Counted from the stretch's first letter, positions 35,182 through 44,339 are shown. The stretch is DNA of 64,000 nucleotides from Paenibacillus cellulositrophicus (GCF_009363095.1 NZ_CP045295.1:4803001-4867000); one strand, 5' to 3'. The notes: generated by a model from the letters alone, not told the origin. A program made the numbers and translations.

Positions 35182-35601
35182 ATAATTATCAGAGAAGCAA
35201 GTATAATAGACTACCCTGAGTTAAGACAAATATATCTTGAATCGCGTCGCAAGAGCTTTCACTGGGCAAATGCAGAAGAAATGAATTTAGATGATTTTGA
35301 TAGAGATACAACTGAGGAATATATACTATTAGCTGAAGAAAATTCGCGAATCCTTGGTTTCGCATCTTTATATTTACCTGAGAACTTTATTCATAATTTA
35401 TTTGTACACCCCGATTTTAGCGGTAAAGGGGTTGGTACTCAATTAGTTAACCATGCTATAGAAAAAATGGGTAAGCCCGTAAAATTAAAGTGTGTATCTG
35501 AAAATCATAAAGCATTAGGTTTCTATGAGAGAAGTGGATGGAAAAAGGTTGTTGAAGAAGGAAAACCCGGAGAGAAGTATTGGGTTTTAGTATATGAATA
35601 A
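35182..35601 (+). CDS. GNAT N-acetyltransferase with apparent ATA start
   Basis: The protein IIREASIIDYPELRQIYLES... needs the N-terminal strand encoded before ATG 35281; in frame, AGGAG at 35168 is 9 nt before ATA 35182, and no ATG, GTG or TTG is in position. HNLFVHPDFSGKGVGTQLVNH is the acetyl-CoA loop; HKALGFYERSGWKKV the C-terminal part. About 139 aa. From ATG 35281 only 106 aa would remain and would lack the first strand. Confidence 0.78.
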   Translation: MIIREASIIDYPELRQIYLESRRKSFHWANAEEMNLDDFDRDTTEEYILLAEENSRILGFASLYLPENFIHNLFVHPDFSGKGVGTQLVNHAIEKMGKPVKLKCVSENHKALGFYERSGWKKVVEEGKPGEKYWVLVYE

Positions 35602-35631
35602 TAAAAATAGAGGTCTTCAGTAAAAAGATCG

Positions 35632-35815
35632 TTTAGCGGGCCGACGTCTTGTCTTTATTCGAAGAAGCGGGCCCATTACATCACATTTCGGGGCTTACGC
35701 CTTTTGTTTGTCAGATGTATAATTATGGAAGATGGTTCAGACAACACACGACCCGGCCTAAGATAGGAGTTATCTAAGGCCGGGTCGCGTCGTTCATTTC
35801 GGGAGACGTTATATG
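35632..35815 (+). repeat. structured intergenic element B
   Basis: Contains GTTTGTCAGATGTATAATTATGG..TCAGACAAC, then the stem-loop GACCCGGCCTAAGATA / TATCTAAGGCCGGGTC (35750-35786; 15 pairs and one A-A mismatch), then GCGTCGTTCATTTC and ACGTTATATG. The left end is unclear. Confidence 0.7.
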
Positions 35816-35886
35816 AAACAAGTATGATCCACTATTAAACATCATTGAAATTCACATACAAACCTAAATTGAAAAGGAGAATGAGC

Positions 35887-36327
35887 ATGGGATTGGAAGT
35901 TACAAAGATGGAATTGGAGATGAAAGATATTTCAGGATCTAAGTTCAAAGAAGTTAATGCGGAGGGTTTAGACTTTGATAATGTTAATTTATCAAAGTCT
36001 AAGATTAATAATGCAAATATGAGTGGAATGATCTTAAATGACGTTAATGCTAGTGAAGTTGATATTAGAAATGCTAACCTATCCGCGACTTCAGTTCAGC
36101 ATGCAAATATGAGCCATATGAAGGTAGATCATGTACATCTATTCGGGACTGAGTTTGTAAATATTGTTTTGCCTCAGGAAGGTGACAGAAATTATGATCC
36201 AAACGGAGATTACAAGCCTATAGTGTTTCATAATTGTAATTTGAGCAATATGGAGATAAATAATTGTGACATTACCGGCTTAAAGATCAACGGGATATTG
36301 ATAGAAGAGCTGCTTAAGAACAAATGA
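35887..36327 (+). CDS. pentapeptide-repeat protein
   Basis: 146 aa with tandem A(D/N)LXX-like pentapeptides through residues 20-80 (for example NVNLSKSKINNANMSGMILN and NANLSATSVQHANMS), then a break with PQEGDRNYDPNGD and a second short set. The fold is a right-handed beta helix; relatives such as Qnr mimic DNA, but nothing shows this here. ATG 35887 is 7 nt after AAGGAG; ATG 35881 is too close. Confidence 0.85.
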   Translation: MGLEVTKMELEMKDISGSKFKEVNAEGLDFDNVNLSKSKINNANMSGMILNDVNASEVDIRNANLSATSVQHANMSHMKVDHVHLFGTEFVNIVLPQEGDRNYDPNGDYKPIVFHNCNLSNMEINNCDITGLKINGILIEELLKNK

Positions 36328-36370
36328 TAAACTTTTTGTGAGTAACTCGAAGACGGCACTGGCACACAGA

Positions 36371-36522
36371 TAACATAGTATTCACGCTGCGGATCGGCTA
36401 CGCTGATCTTTGCTTCTCCCGGGGAGATGAGCAGGGGAGCTGAATCAGGTGGAAACATCGATCTCCCTAAGATAGGAGCAATCAAAGGGAGATCGACGTC
36501 GTGAATACGAGAGCCTTAGGTA
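36371..36522 (+). repeat. structured intergenic element C
   Basis: Left end TAACATAGTATTCACGCTGCGG (shown as TAACATA + GTATTCACG), right end GACGTCGTGAATACGAGAGC + CTTAGGT. GTATTCACG and CGTGAATAC are exact complements. Inner stem-loop CGATCTCCCTAAGATA / AATCAAAGGGAGATCG (36459-36495). Confidence 0.75.
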
Positions 36523-36563
36523 AAAGAAATGCATATACATAATAATTTATTGAGGTGTCATAG

Positions 36564-37058
36564 ATGATTAGAAATACTGTCCGGGCACTGATTATTCAAG
36601 ACGGACGTTTACTCGCAATTAAGAAGGAACGTCCTGAAGTAGGAGTTTATTATGCTTTGCCAGGAGGGGCACAGGAGATCGGCGAAACCCTAGAGAAGAC
36701 ATTACAACGTGAATGCTTAGAAGAACTAGGAATTGAGGTCGCAGAACACAGGTTTATTTGTATTAGAGAATACATATCCAAAAATCATGAGTACTCTTTT
36801 ATCATGAAGGAAGTACATGCAGTAGAGTTTATTTATGAATGCAGGATCAAAGCGACTGATACTTTTATCAGCTCACAGGCTGATGTTGGACAAATTGGAA
36901 CAGAGTGGATACCCATTGAAAGTATAAAACAATCTGTATCCGAGCCAGACCAATTATCAATCGCATATCAATTCCCTATAACAACAAATGACTTTTTAAA
37001 AGAATACTTCAACGATCAGATCTTAGATCCGTATAGAAATACGACTTATGAAAGCTAA
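36564..37058 (+). CDS. Nudix hydrolase
   Basis: 164 aa. The Nudix box runs GGAQEIGETLEKTLQRECLE then ELGI (G-x5-E-x7-REUxEExGU) at about residues 37-60, with VRALIIQDGRLLAIKKERP before it. Hydrolyses a nucleoside-diphosphate-linked substrate; which one is unknown. Start after GAGGTGTCATAG. Element C precedes. Confidence 0.92.
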   Translation: MIRNTVRALIIQDGRLLAIKKERPEVGVYYALPGGAQEIGETLEKTLQRECLEELGIEVAEHRFICIREYISKNHEYSFIMKEVHAVEFIYECRIKATDTFISSQADVGQIGTEWIPIESIKQSVSEPDQLSIAYQFPITTNDFLKEYFNDQILDPYRNTTYES

Positions 37059-37082
37059 TCACAACATCAAAAGGATTCTGGA

Positions 37083-37547
37083 TTATAACGCTTTTACAGG
37101 TATACAGATCTCGCAATAATGGTTATACAACATATCACCAATGTATCTTTCGAATATGGGTTTGTTGTCTATTTGATATCCACTACTATTTAACGCAGGA
37201 AAAATATCAGCCCACGCTTTTTGAATATCCTCGGCTGTATGCTTCACCTTATAGGTAACATAATTACCGCCAGCGAGTTTAGTTTCGAAAATGTTATTAT
37301 CCGTGTCTTCTATCCGATAATCGTCGGGAATAACAATACAAGCATCATAACGACAGTTCTCGGGAGACGTAGTTTCCGGATTATCTTGGGCAATTCCAAG
37401 CAGTATGGATGATTCGTTAAGTAAACTTTTTTCTGCAGCCCATTTCTTTAACGCTTCCATTGCTTGGATGTTCTGAGGACCGTACGGACCTACTTGGCGC
37501 ACAAAAGCAATGCGGGTTTTTGGCATCATTTCAAATTTTATAACCAT
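37083..37547 (-). CDS. GyrI-like/AraC effector-binding domain protein
   Basis: 154 aa stand-alone effector-binding domain: FVRQVGPYGPQNIQAMEALKKWA, YDACIVIPDDY and GNYVTYKVKHTAEDIQKAW, ending in YCEICIPVK. Such proteins bind small hydrophobic molecules or act as GyrI-type factors. The minus-strand start follows GGGAGGAATGAATC. One of the few minus-strand genes here. Confidence 0.88.
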   Translation of the reverse strand: MVIKFEMMPKTRIAFVRQVGPYGPQNIQAMEALKKWAAEKSLLNESSILLGIAQDNPETTSPENCRYDACIVIPDDYRIEDTDNNIFETKLAGGNYVTYKVKHTAEDIQKAWADIFPALNSSGYQIDNKPIFERYIGDMLYNHYCEICIPVKAL

Positions 37548-37737
37548 GATTCATTCCTCCCTGGATGATATTGGATACACAACGCATGCTAACATGATAT
37601 AAAAATATATTCATTAGTTTTTTCGAGTACCCATCAGGTTTAAGCGCAAGCGGGAGGAAAATCAGGCAATCAATCGAATATAGTGAAGGTATTGAAGGTA
37701 TGCGCAATAAGATCGCAGATCAAAGAGTCAATGACTT

Positions 37738-37882
37738 CGCCTAACATAAGATTCACGCTACGATCGTTTGCCTTAGATGGGCAGCAGAGAAGCGCAGTGA
37801 AATCGCTCATCATCACAGACGCCTACCTGAGATAAAGCTATCTAAGGTGGGCGTTCGTCGTAAATCCACAAAACTTATCGGA
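37738..37882 (+). repeat. structured intergenic element D
   Basis: GCCTAACATAA + GATTCACG at the left, CGTAAATC (37859-37866) + CTTATCGG at the right, complementary with one G-T pair. Stem-loop ACGCCTACCTGAGATA / TATCTAAGGTGGGCGT (37819-37854). GCCTAAC fits RYYYAAC. The rest of 37548-37916 has no gene. Confidence 0.72.
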
Positions 37883-37916
37883 AATTGCCGCACAATCATT
37901 TGTGTAAGGGGGTTGC

Positions 37917-38795
37917 ATGATGGAAAGATATAAGCATCCATTAGGTAAACAACTGATTTATGATTCGTATGACTTATTACTGGATTCATGGGGAACGAAA
38001 TATGAAGAAAGAGACGTAGATACTACGTACGGTCTAACCCATGTCATTACTGCGGGTGATCCGCAAAGTCCGCCTTTGTTGCTTTTCCATGGAACAGCCG
38101 ATAATTCAGCCATGATGTGGATTTATAACGTCAAAGTGCTGTCAGAGAAATTCTATATCATTGCTGTTGATGCGATAGGTGGTTCAGGGAAAAGCGAACC
38201 CAATACTCATTATTATAAAAGCTTCAACCAAGCCACTTGGATTGATGACATTTTAAGTAACTTACAAATACATGCTGTAAACATCTGCGGAGTGTCATAT
38301 GGTGCTTACTTGGCTTACCACTATACGATGAAAAGACCAATGAACGTCAACAAGGCCGTTTGTTTAGCAGGTAGAATTCCTTCCAGCCAATTTGAGGTCA
38401 TTACAAAGATGATGGCAGCGTTTTTTCCTGAGGCATTATTTCCATCTGAACGTAATTGCAAAAAACTATTGCGAAAACTGAGCGGAACCAATTTCTCGAC
38501 ATTTGAAGATAACGATGTGTTGATGAAGCACTGGTATTATTTGTTGAAGCATTTTAACAATAAATCCATGACGCAGCACAAGATTGAAATTAATGCGGAT
38601 ACAGAATTATCAGTTCTGAAAGACAAAGTCGTGTTTCTGATTGGTCAATATGACAGGTTAACCAATTATCCAAAAGCAATAAAGAGATTAGAAGATAACA
38701 AACTAAATTACAAAATCATTAACAATGCAGGACATGCAATTAACCATGAGCAAGCTGATGTAATTAACAAAGAGATTATTAAATTTTTGGCATAA
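37917..38795 (+). CDS. alpha/beta-fold hydrolase
   Basis: 292 aa. Oxyanion segment LLLFHGTADNSAMMW, nucleophile elbow ICGVSYGAYLAYHY (GxSxG with Ser), acid in FLIGQYDRLTNY and catalytic His in NNAGHAINHE: an intact triad. Resembles carboxylesterase-like hydrolases of Bacillales. Start ATG 37917 or 37920. Substrate unknown. Confidence 0.9.
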   Translation: MMERYKHPLGKQLIYDSYDLLLDSWGTKYEERDVDTTYGLTHVITAGDPQSPPLLLFHGTADNSAMMWIYNVKVLSEKFYIIAVDAIGGSGKSEPNTHYYKSFNQATWIDDILSNLQIHAVNICGVSYGAYLAYHYTMKRPMNVNKAVCLAGRIPSSQFEVITKMMAAFFPEALFPSERNCKKLLRKLSGTNFSTFEDNDVLMKHWYYLLKHFNNKSMTQHKIEINADTELSVLKDKVVFLIGQYDRLTNYPKAIKRLEDNKLNYKIINNAGHAINHEQADVINKEIIKFLA

Positions 38796-38869
38796 AGATC
38801 ATTAGTATATTTGAAGATGTTGAGACACATTGACCCAAATCGACAGTAATGGATCCAGGGGGATTTAAA

Positions 38870-39325
38870 ATGCTAAAATTGATGAGTGAACTTCCGACAG
38901 ATTTCCCAATTGCTGGAGTTCACTGTGTACCCGTTTTTGATAACGGCAATCTTATGATGGTTTGGGATCGGGAAGAGAAAGTACTTACTACCATTGGTGG
39001 AAGACTCGAAGAGAATGAATCCATACAAGAGGGTTTAGAGCGGGAAGCTTTAGAAGAAGCAGGAATAGAACTAGCTGAGATAAGAATACCGTTTGCCAGC
39101 TGGTTTTGGAAGGAAACCAATTCGTATACCGTATATTTTCTAACTCAAGTTAATAAATTCGTGAGTATACCTGAAGGATTTGAAAAGACAGGCTACATCA
39201 TAACAAATTTTGAAACGGCGATAGACATGATAATGAACATCGAAGGAAGAGGAGAACGAATTGAAATCATCAGAAGAGCAGGTATATTGGCGGGTCATCT
39301 CGATCAAGAAAGCAACAGCAGATAA
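38870..39325 (+). CDS. Nudix hydrolase
   Basis: 151 aa. The box GGRLEENESIQEGLEREALE then EAGI is complete; N-terminal GVHCVPVFDNGNLMMVWDRE fits the ADP-ribose-type fold. ATG 38870 is 5 nt after AGGGGGAT, so the upstream ATG 38849 is not used. Substrate unknown. Confidence 0.9.
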   Translation: MLKLMSELPTDFPIAGVHCVPVFDNGNLMMVWDREEKVLTTIGGRLEENESIQEGLEREALEEAGIELAEIRIPFASWFWKETNSYTVYFLTQVNKFVSIPEGFEKTGYIITNFETAIDMIMNIEGRGERIEIIRRAGILAGHLDQESNSR

Positions 39326-39370
39326 TTCTTGCTGTGATTCAAACCGTTATCATAAAAGGAGACCTATACC

Positions 39371-39874
39371 ATGAATCCATTGATTAAAGATGCTGTAGTA
39401 AAATTAGCTGAGGATCTCCAATTACCCGAAAGGGTCTTTGATATTGAAGATTTACCTTGGGTTCCTTTTGATGAAGGGAAAGAAGCAAATTGTTATTTTA
39501 AACCTCTTCGATTTGACCTTGCCACCGGCACCTGGATATACCTCTTTAAGATAAAGAGTAATCAAGTGCTGACACGCCACCGGCACACTGGAGGATCTGT
39601 CATAGGATACAACATTCAGGGACAATGGAGATATGAAGGACGCAATTGGATGGCGAAACCAGGAACCTTTATTTTTGAACCGCCTGGGGATATTCATACG
39701 CTTATTACTGAAGATGAGGAAGTTATTACTTTATTCATTCTGGGTGGATCCTTGCAGTATTTCGATCATGATAATGTATTTATTGGTCAAGACGATATTT
39801 TTACAGTACTCAAAAAATATAGAGATTATTGTGATGAGAATGGAATCGAAGTGCGTGAAGATCTTGTTTATTAG
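39371..39874 (+). CDS. cupin-domain dioxygenase-like protein
   Basis: 167 aa cupin: LTRHRHTGGSVIGYNIQGQW is motif 1 with two His and the Glu replaced by other ligands; GTFIFEPPGDIHTLIT is motif 2. It resembles 2,4'-dihydroxyacetophenone dioxygenase and ChrR-type cupins. Metal-dependent oxygenase or sensor; substrate unknown. AAAGGAGAC precedes ATG 39371. Confidence 0.88.
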   Translation: MNPLIKDAVVKLAEDLQLPERVFDIEDLPWVPFDEGKEANCYFKPLRFDLATGTWIYLFKIKSNQVLTRHRHTGGSVIGYNIQGQWRYEGRNWMAKPGTFIFEPPGDIHTLITEDEEVITLFILGGSLQYFDHDNVFIGQDDIFTVLKKYRDYCDENGIEVREDLVY

Positions 39875-39956
39875 GAGTTAAGGTGCTTAAGACAATGAAC
39901 CAACTTCAAATGAAGCTGGGGATACGTTTTATAAAGATAACAGGAGGGGAATTACT

Positions 39957-40514
39957 ATGCAGCAATTAAACAGAGCATTGGAAAGTGACAGGCTTTACCT
40001 TCGGCCGCTTGTAAGTGAAGATTCCGATACGTATTACCCGAACATGTTGAACGAAGAAGTAAGGAGACTGACGGGAACCCAAAGAATATTTTCAAAACAG
40101 ATGATCGAAAATTATATTGAAGAAATACAGAATGAATCGGATCGTATTCATTTATTGATCGTTCTTAAAGAGGAAGACCGTATTATCGGAGAAGTTGCAT
40201 TACAGGATATAGATTATGTAAATCGCAATTCCAATATACGGATAGCCTTATTTAATCAAGCGGATTTTAGCAAGGGATTTGGAACGGAGGCTCTAAAATT
40301 ATTACTGAATTATGGCTTTGGGGTGCTGAATCTACATAGAATTGAACTGAACGTGTTCTCATATAATGCAAGAGCCATAAAAGCATATGAAAAGTTAGGA
40401 TTTATACAAGAAGGAATCCAGCGAGAGGTTCTCTATTATAACCATGAGTATCATGACTCCATTACAATGAGTATTTTAGAGAACGAATTTCGAAAAAGCG
40501 AAGAAATTAAATAA
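39957..40514 (+). CDS. GNAT N-acetyltransferase, RimJ/RimL type
   Basis: 185 aa. LESDRLYLRPLVSEDSDTYY start, IALFNQADFSKGFGTEALKLLL loop, LNVFSYNARAIKAYEKLGF and HDSITMSIL end: the classic pattern of Bacillales RimL-like acetyltransferases (YdaF/SpeG neighbours). Possible substrates are protein N-termini or polyamines. GGAGGGG before ATG 39957. Confidence 0.92.
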   Translation: MQQLNRALESDRLYLRPLVSEDSDTYYPNMLNEEVRRLTGTQRIFSKQMIENYIEEIQNESDRIHLLIVLKEEDRIIGEVALQDIDYVNRNSNIRIALFNQADFSKGFGTEALKLLLNYGFGVLNLHRIELNVFSYNARAIKAYEKLGFIQEGIQREVLYYNHEYHDSITMSILENEFRKSEEIK

Positions 40515-40596
40515 CACCTTATTCATGCGGATGGGCCGTATGTGATCGCTAGAGTAAAGAGCAGACCCATTAAGGAATTGCTCCAGGGGAGTGTTT

Positions 40597-41175
40597 ATGA
40601 AAACCTATATTGATATGGTGAGGCATGGCGAATCACCTAAGCTCGAAGGAAGCGAAAGAACACGTGGGTTGACTGACAAGGGAAAGTTGGATGCGATTCG
40701 GATTACTGAAGTATTGATGAATGAGGGAATCGATACGTTTGTTTCAAGCCCGTATAGCAGAGCGATGTTAACGATTGAAGATTTAGCACGTTCTCAAGGC
40801 AAAGAGATCATCGTTTATGAAGATCTGAAAGAACTGGTCTTTTTAGACGAAGACCAAATTGTACCTGAGCAGGATTTGATGCCAACGGTAAGGAGGATGT
40901 TTCCTGAGCCGGATTTTTCGCTACCGGGAGGAGAGTCCCTTCGCAATTGCCAAAGGCGGGTAATCGCGATTTTTAAAGACATCTTAAACCAATATAATGG
41001 ACATAAGGTTGTAGTCGGAACCCATGGGTTGGTCATGACGTTAATGATGGAGTATTTTGATCCACAATACAACTTGGAATTTTTATTAGGAACTTCAAAG
41101 CCGGATATTTACAAGATGGAGTTTGACGAAGGCATGTTTAGAGGAGCCGATAGGTTGTGGAAAGACCCATTTTGA
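40597..41175 (+). CDS. histidine phosphatase family protein
   Basis: 192 aa phosphoglycerate-mutase-like fold: DMVRHGESPK (catalytic His in RHG) at residues 6-15, FVSSPYSRAMLTIEDLA and the second histidine in GTHGLVMTL. ATG 40597 lies 6 nt after AGGGGA; GTG 40591 overlaps that site. Broad-range phosphatase; substrate unknown. Confidence 0.9.
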   Translation: MKTYIDMVRHGESPKLEGSERTRGLTDKGKLDAIRITEVLMNEGIDTFVSSPYSRAMLTIEDLARSQGKEIIVYEDLKELVFLDEDQIVPEQDLMPTVRRMFPEPDFSLPGGESLRNCQRRVIAIFKDILNQYNGHKVVVGTHGLVMTLMMEYFDPQYNLEFLLGTSKPDIYKMEFDEGMFRGADRLWKDPF

Positions 41176-41184
41176 GGCAACAAG

Positions 41185-41232
41185 GGAGTGCTCAAGTTCA
41201 TGAATCAATGACTAATGAGACACTCCTTTTTA
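41185..41232 (+). terminator. probable intrinsic terminator
   Basis: GGGAGTG...CACTCC stem with a long loop that pairs partly (TTCATGAATCAATGA), then TTTTTAC. 10 nt after the phosphatase stop. The rest of the gap to 41382 has no convincing gene. Confidence 0.5.
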
Positions 41233-41382
41233 CAATACAACGGCAAACTCTGCATTCGTTTCAGATCGGAAATGAGCAGGCCTGCATGTATCGGATCGGA
41301 CGAGCTGCACCAGGGCAAAGGCAGGTTTTCCAAACGCATTGCAGACGACGGTGAAGGCGTAACACGAAAACAATGAAATGAG

Positions 41383-42027
41383 GTGAATACACTGACTGTT
41401 GTTGGTGTTCTAGGAACAATACATAATGAAGAGCTAAGACAGAAATATAACTGTTCGCTCGATCTGTATAAAGAAATTATTGAAGAGTTCAATCCAGACA
41501 TCATTTGTGGCGAAGTTCATCCTAATGCTTGGGACAAATATTGTAAAAATAAGAGCGAGAGGGGATATTGGGGAGAGCCGGCAAGTGAGTACTGGGAGCT
41601 GATCTTCCCTTTATGCGAAAATAACAAGATCAAGTTCGTTCCGATCGATTGGTTTGAACTCGATGTATGGAATAACTTCGATCCCTTTGCCGAGCTTCCT
41701 GAGGGAGTAAGGGAGAACATCATGCGAATGGATGATGAGTGGTTTGACAAACAAATGGCCACGCAATCATTTGGAAGGATTCCCTTTAATTCATTAGAAT
41801 TTGATACCATCACAAGAGCGAAATACGAGTGGCTGGAACAATTGAACCCAAGATCGTTTGATTTTCGATGGAAGATCCGGAATCAAATCATGATAGAGCG
41901 TGTAAGAAATACCGTCAATTCTAGCCAGGGTAAGAAAATTCTTTGCATTATAGGTGCTGATCATAACTATATATTTATTGATGAATTAACATGGCAAGAC
42001 ATCGAACTGAAATATCCATTAAGATAA
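41383..42027 (+). CDS. TraB/TIKI-superfamily-like hypothetical protein
   Basis: 214 aa. VVGVLGTIHNEELRQKYN at the start (G-x-x-H), FNPDIICGEVHPN (a Glu-Val-His near residue 46) and IIGADHNYIFIDEL near the end are spaced like the metal-binding blocks of TraB/ChaN/EreA-like proteins. This is by pattern only. The good GAGGTGA site predicts a start at CTG 41392; GTG 41383 overlaps the site. Function unknown. Confidence 0.65.
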   Translation: MNTLTVVGVLGTIHNEELRQKYNCSLDLYKEIIEEFNPDIICGEVHPNAWDKYCKNKSERGYWGEPASEYWELIFPLCENNKIKFVPIDWFELDVWNNFDPFAELPEGVRENIMRMDDEWFDKQMATQSFGRIPFNSLEFDTITRAKYEWLEQLNPRSFDFRWKIRNQIMIERVRNTVNSSQGKKILCIIGADHNYIFIDELTWQDIELKYPLR

Positions 42028-42048
42028 CTCAATGAGTTGGAGGTTAAC

Positions 42049-42504
42049 ATGGATAAAAATGTTACATATAGGAAGCTGCAAGTAGGTGATGAATCGATTT
42101 TTTTTGATTTAGTATTGCTGTTCAATGAGGAGTTTGAATCACCTAATACGGACTTCGTCAATCATGTTAATATTGCGGAGCTTTTATCAAATCCTTTATT
42201 TATTTGTATCGTTGGAATAAAAGGTAACGAGGTTATTGGCGGATTAACCGGATATGAGCTGCCCATGTATGATCGAATGGGTTCCAGTTTGTATTTATAT
42301 GACATAGCGGTAGAAGAAAATAACCAACGTAAGGGAATAGGAAGCTGTCTGGTCAAGGAATTAGTCGAGTATTGTAAATCAAAGCAAATCAATGAAATTT
42401 TTGTTCAAGCAGATGCTATTGATCAACACGCGGTTGAATTTTATAAAAAACTTGGTGGAGAAATATCCAGTGTTTATCAGTTTACATTTACTATAAAAGC
42501 ATAA
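42049..42504 (+). CDS. GNAT N-acetyltransferase similar to AAC(3)-I aminoglycoside acetyltransferases
   Basis: 151 aa. LVLLFNEEFESP, VIGGLTGYELPMYD, SLYLYDIAVEENNQRKGIG and FVQADAIDQHAVEFYKKLG match, block by block, the gentamicin 3-N-acetyltransferases of the AAC(3)-I group (in which GGLAAYVLPKFE, YIYDLAV and VQADYGDDPAVALYTKLG stand in these places). That group is carried on integron cassettes in Gram-negative bacteria. Whether this one acetylates aminoglycosides is unknown. ATG 42049 is 5 nt after GGAGG; TTG 42037 is not needed. Confidence 0.85.
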   Translation: MDKNVTYRKLQVGDESIFFDLVLLFNEEFESPNTDFVNHVNIAELLSNPLFICIVGIKGNEVIGGLTGYELPMYDRMGSSLYLYDIAVEENNQRKGIGSCLVKELVEYCKSKQINEIFVQADAIDQHAVEFYKKLGGEISSVYQFTFTIKA

Positions 42505-42699
42505 CAGCTAAAAGCCCTTGTGAATTTTAATTCGAGAAGGGGATAGTCACACATCCTAAAGGGAGAATTCGGTTCTCCCTATATTTAGGGCATAACACCA
42601 ACAGTCTATATACCCCTACTGCGGACTCCCCTTCACAATGTATGATTTGAAGGAAAAGTAGAGTTATGTGACAAACTTAAGGGAAAGCGCAAAAAAGTA

Positions 42700-42792
42700 T
42701 AACATTGAATTCACGCTGGGTGGCTTTAGTTAGATCTAGGATAAGAACTATTTAATCGTTTAATACTGGAATGTGATGTGAAATTTCCGGAA
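42700..42792 (+). repeat. structured intergenic element F (eroded)
   Basis: TAACATT + GAATTCACG at the left, GTGAAATTTCCGG at the right, and a shortened stem GATCTAGGATA / TATTTAATC. Another partial left end, GGCATAACACC, lies at 42588. The gap 42505-42833 holds no gene. Confidence 0.6.
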
Positions 42793-42833
42793 AAATGATA
42801 ATAATTTAAAATAAATTTATTAAAGGTGAGTCC

Positions 42834-43802
42834 TTGAAGAAGTCTCTTTTTATATTCCTGATTGCTATTTTTGCATTTTTTCTTATGGGAAAATATTTAA
42901 TTAATAACTTAGAATATATAGAACCTGCTAATGAGCTAAAGGGAGAGTGGCTGGAACTATCAAGTATAAACCGAGCATTTAATTCAATTGCACATGGTAA
43001 TGATATGTTTGTTGCTGTGGGCGAAGGAATAGTGGCTTATTCTCCAAATGGACGCGACTGGGTATATACTGAAAATGAATCTATTGGAATTATAAATGAT
43101 GTAACTTTTGCAAATGGACGATTTGTTGCAGTAGGTAACGACAAAATATATTCTTCTATAAACGGATTAACATGGACCGAAACGGACATCGGCAAGGATA
43201 ACAATCTTTTTAGTGTTGCATATGGGAATGGTACATTCATTGCGGTAGGCTCAGTTGGAGTATTTAGCTCTATTGATGGGATAACATGGGAACACGATAG
43301 AAACAATTTATATTGGACAACTTTTTGGAGTGTATGTTTTGGCAACAATAAATTTGTTGCGGTAGGTCCATATTCTGTTGCCTCATCAGATGACGGGCAA
43401 ACATGGGTAAGTAATGACATTCCATTTAAAAGTGGCATGGGGTATTTAACATCAGTTGCGTATAGTAAAGGCAAATTTATAGCTTTAGGAGGTCTCGATG
43501 ATAATGGATCCATGATTTGGTCATCCGGTAATGGTCAAAACTGGAAGCCTGTTGCTAAGGTTCGGGGACTCGGATTTAAAGGGAATATTATTGATGATCA
43601 GTTTTTCTTTGCGGGGAATTCTGGACTCCTATATTCTAGTAATGGAAATGAATGGTTACTAAAAAGTTTGCCACCCGATAAAAACTTGCATGATATTGTA
43701 AAAGGTAATAATAAGTTAATTGCAGTAGGATTATTGGGTTGGGATGGTAGTTCACCTGTACCGTCTGCCCCTATCATGTTAATTGATATAAATGATTTCT
43801 AG
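42834..43802 (+). CDS. membrane-anchored beta-propeller (BNR/sialidase-like) protein
   Basis: 322 aa. N-terminal signal or anchor (FIFLIAIFAFFLMG). Then six to seven repeats of the type FVAVG...YSSNGxxWxxxx, e.g. NGRFVAVGNDKIYSSINGLTW and NKFVAVGPYSVASSDDGQTW, which build a propeller. No catalytic residues of sialidases are evident. TTG 42834 after AAAGGTGAG. Probably secreted or surface-held; function unknown. Confidence 0.82.
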   Translation: MKKSLFIFLIAIFAFFLMGKYLINNLEYIEPANELKGEWLELSSINRAFNSIAHGNDMFVAVGEGIVAYSPNGRDWVYTENESIGIINDVTFANGRFVAVGNDKIYSSINGLTWTETDIGKDNNLFSVAYGNGTFIAVGSVGVFSSIDGITWEHDRNNLYWTTFWSVCFGNNKFVAVGPYSVASSDDGQTWVSNDIPFKSGMGYLTSVAYSKGKFIALGGLDDNGSMIWSSGNGQNWKPVAKVRGLGFKGNIIDDQFFFAGNSGLLYSSNGNEWLLKSLPPDKNLHDIVKGNNKLIAVGLLGWDGSSPVPSAPIMLIDINDF

Positions 43803-43831
43803 GTACTTATAGATAATAAGGAGGCCACCGC

Positions 43832-44326
43832 ATGCTGAAACTATTCGAGTATAACTGGCAGGTTCGTAAAGATTGGTTAGACTGGTGCGATACGGTGAGT
43901 GAAGAAGAGCTGCTGAAAAAACGCACCGGCGGGTTAGGCTACTTCCTTCCCACGCTGCATCACATTGTGGCGGTCGAGTATGGCTGGATATGCGGCGGAA
44001 TCCAGGAAAAAGCAGTTGAAATCCCTCCGTTTGAGAAAGTGGCCAGTGTGCAGCAGATCAAAGATTTTTCTGCACGCTGCCACGAGGAGCTTGCTCCATT
44101 TGTCTATGATTGGAACGACAGCCTGGAAGACCGTATTATGATCGATATTACGGACGAAGGGGAACGAGAAGCCCATACATACGGCGAAGTCATGCGGCAT
44201 CTGATCGCCCACGAAATCCACCACATCGGTCAGTTGTCTATATGGGCAAGAGAGATCGGAAAGAAGCCTGTTACAGCAAATTTGATTGGCAGAGGATTAT
44301 TCGATATTAACAATCCCAATTTATAA
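43832..44326 (+). CDS. DinB-family protein
   Basis: 164 aa. TLHHIVAVEYGWI carries the first histidine pair and VMRHLIAHEIHHIGQLSIW the metal-triad histidines. Higher GC than the neighbouring cassettes, suggesting a different source. AAGGAGG before ATG 43832. 13 nt before the next VOC gene. Possibly a thiol-transferase; not established. Confidence 0.92.
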   Translation: MLKLFEYNWQVRKDWLDWCDTVSEEELLKKRTGGLGYFLPTLHHIVAVEYGWICGGIQEKAVEIPPFEKVASVQQIKDFSARCHEELAPFVYDWNDSLEDRIMIDITDEGEREAHTYGEVMRHLIAHEIHHIGQLSIWAREIGKKPVTANLIGRGLFDINNPNL

Positions 44327-44339
44327 GTGGAGGTATTCG

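Noticed and set aside
41233..41382. Coding remnant before the TraB-like gene
   Set aside because: A startless frame (HQGKGRFSKRIADDG) is visible but too short to assign and has no clear family.
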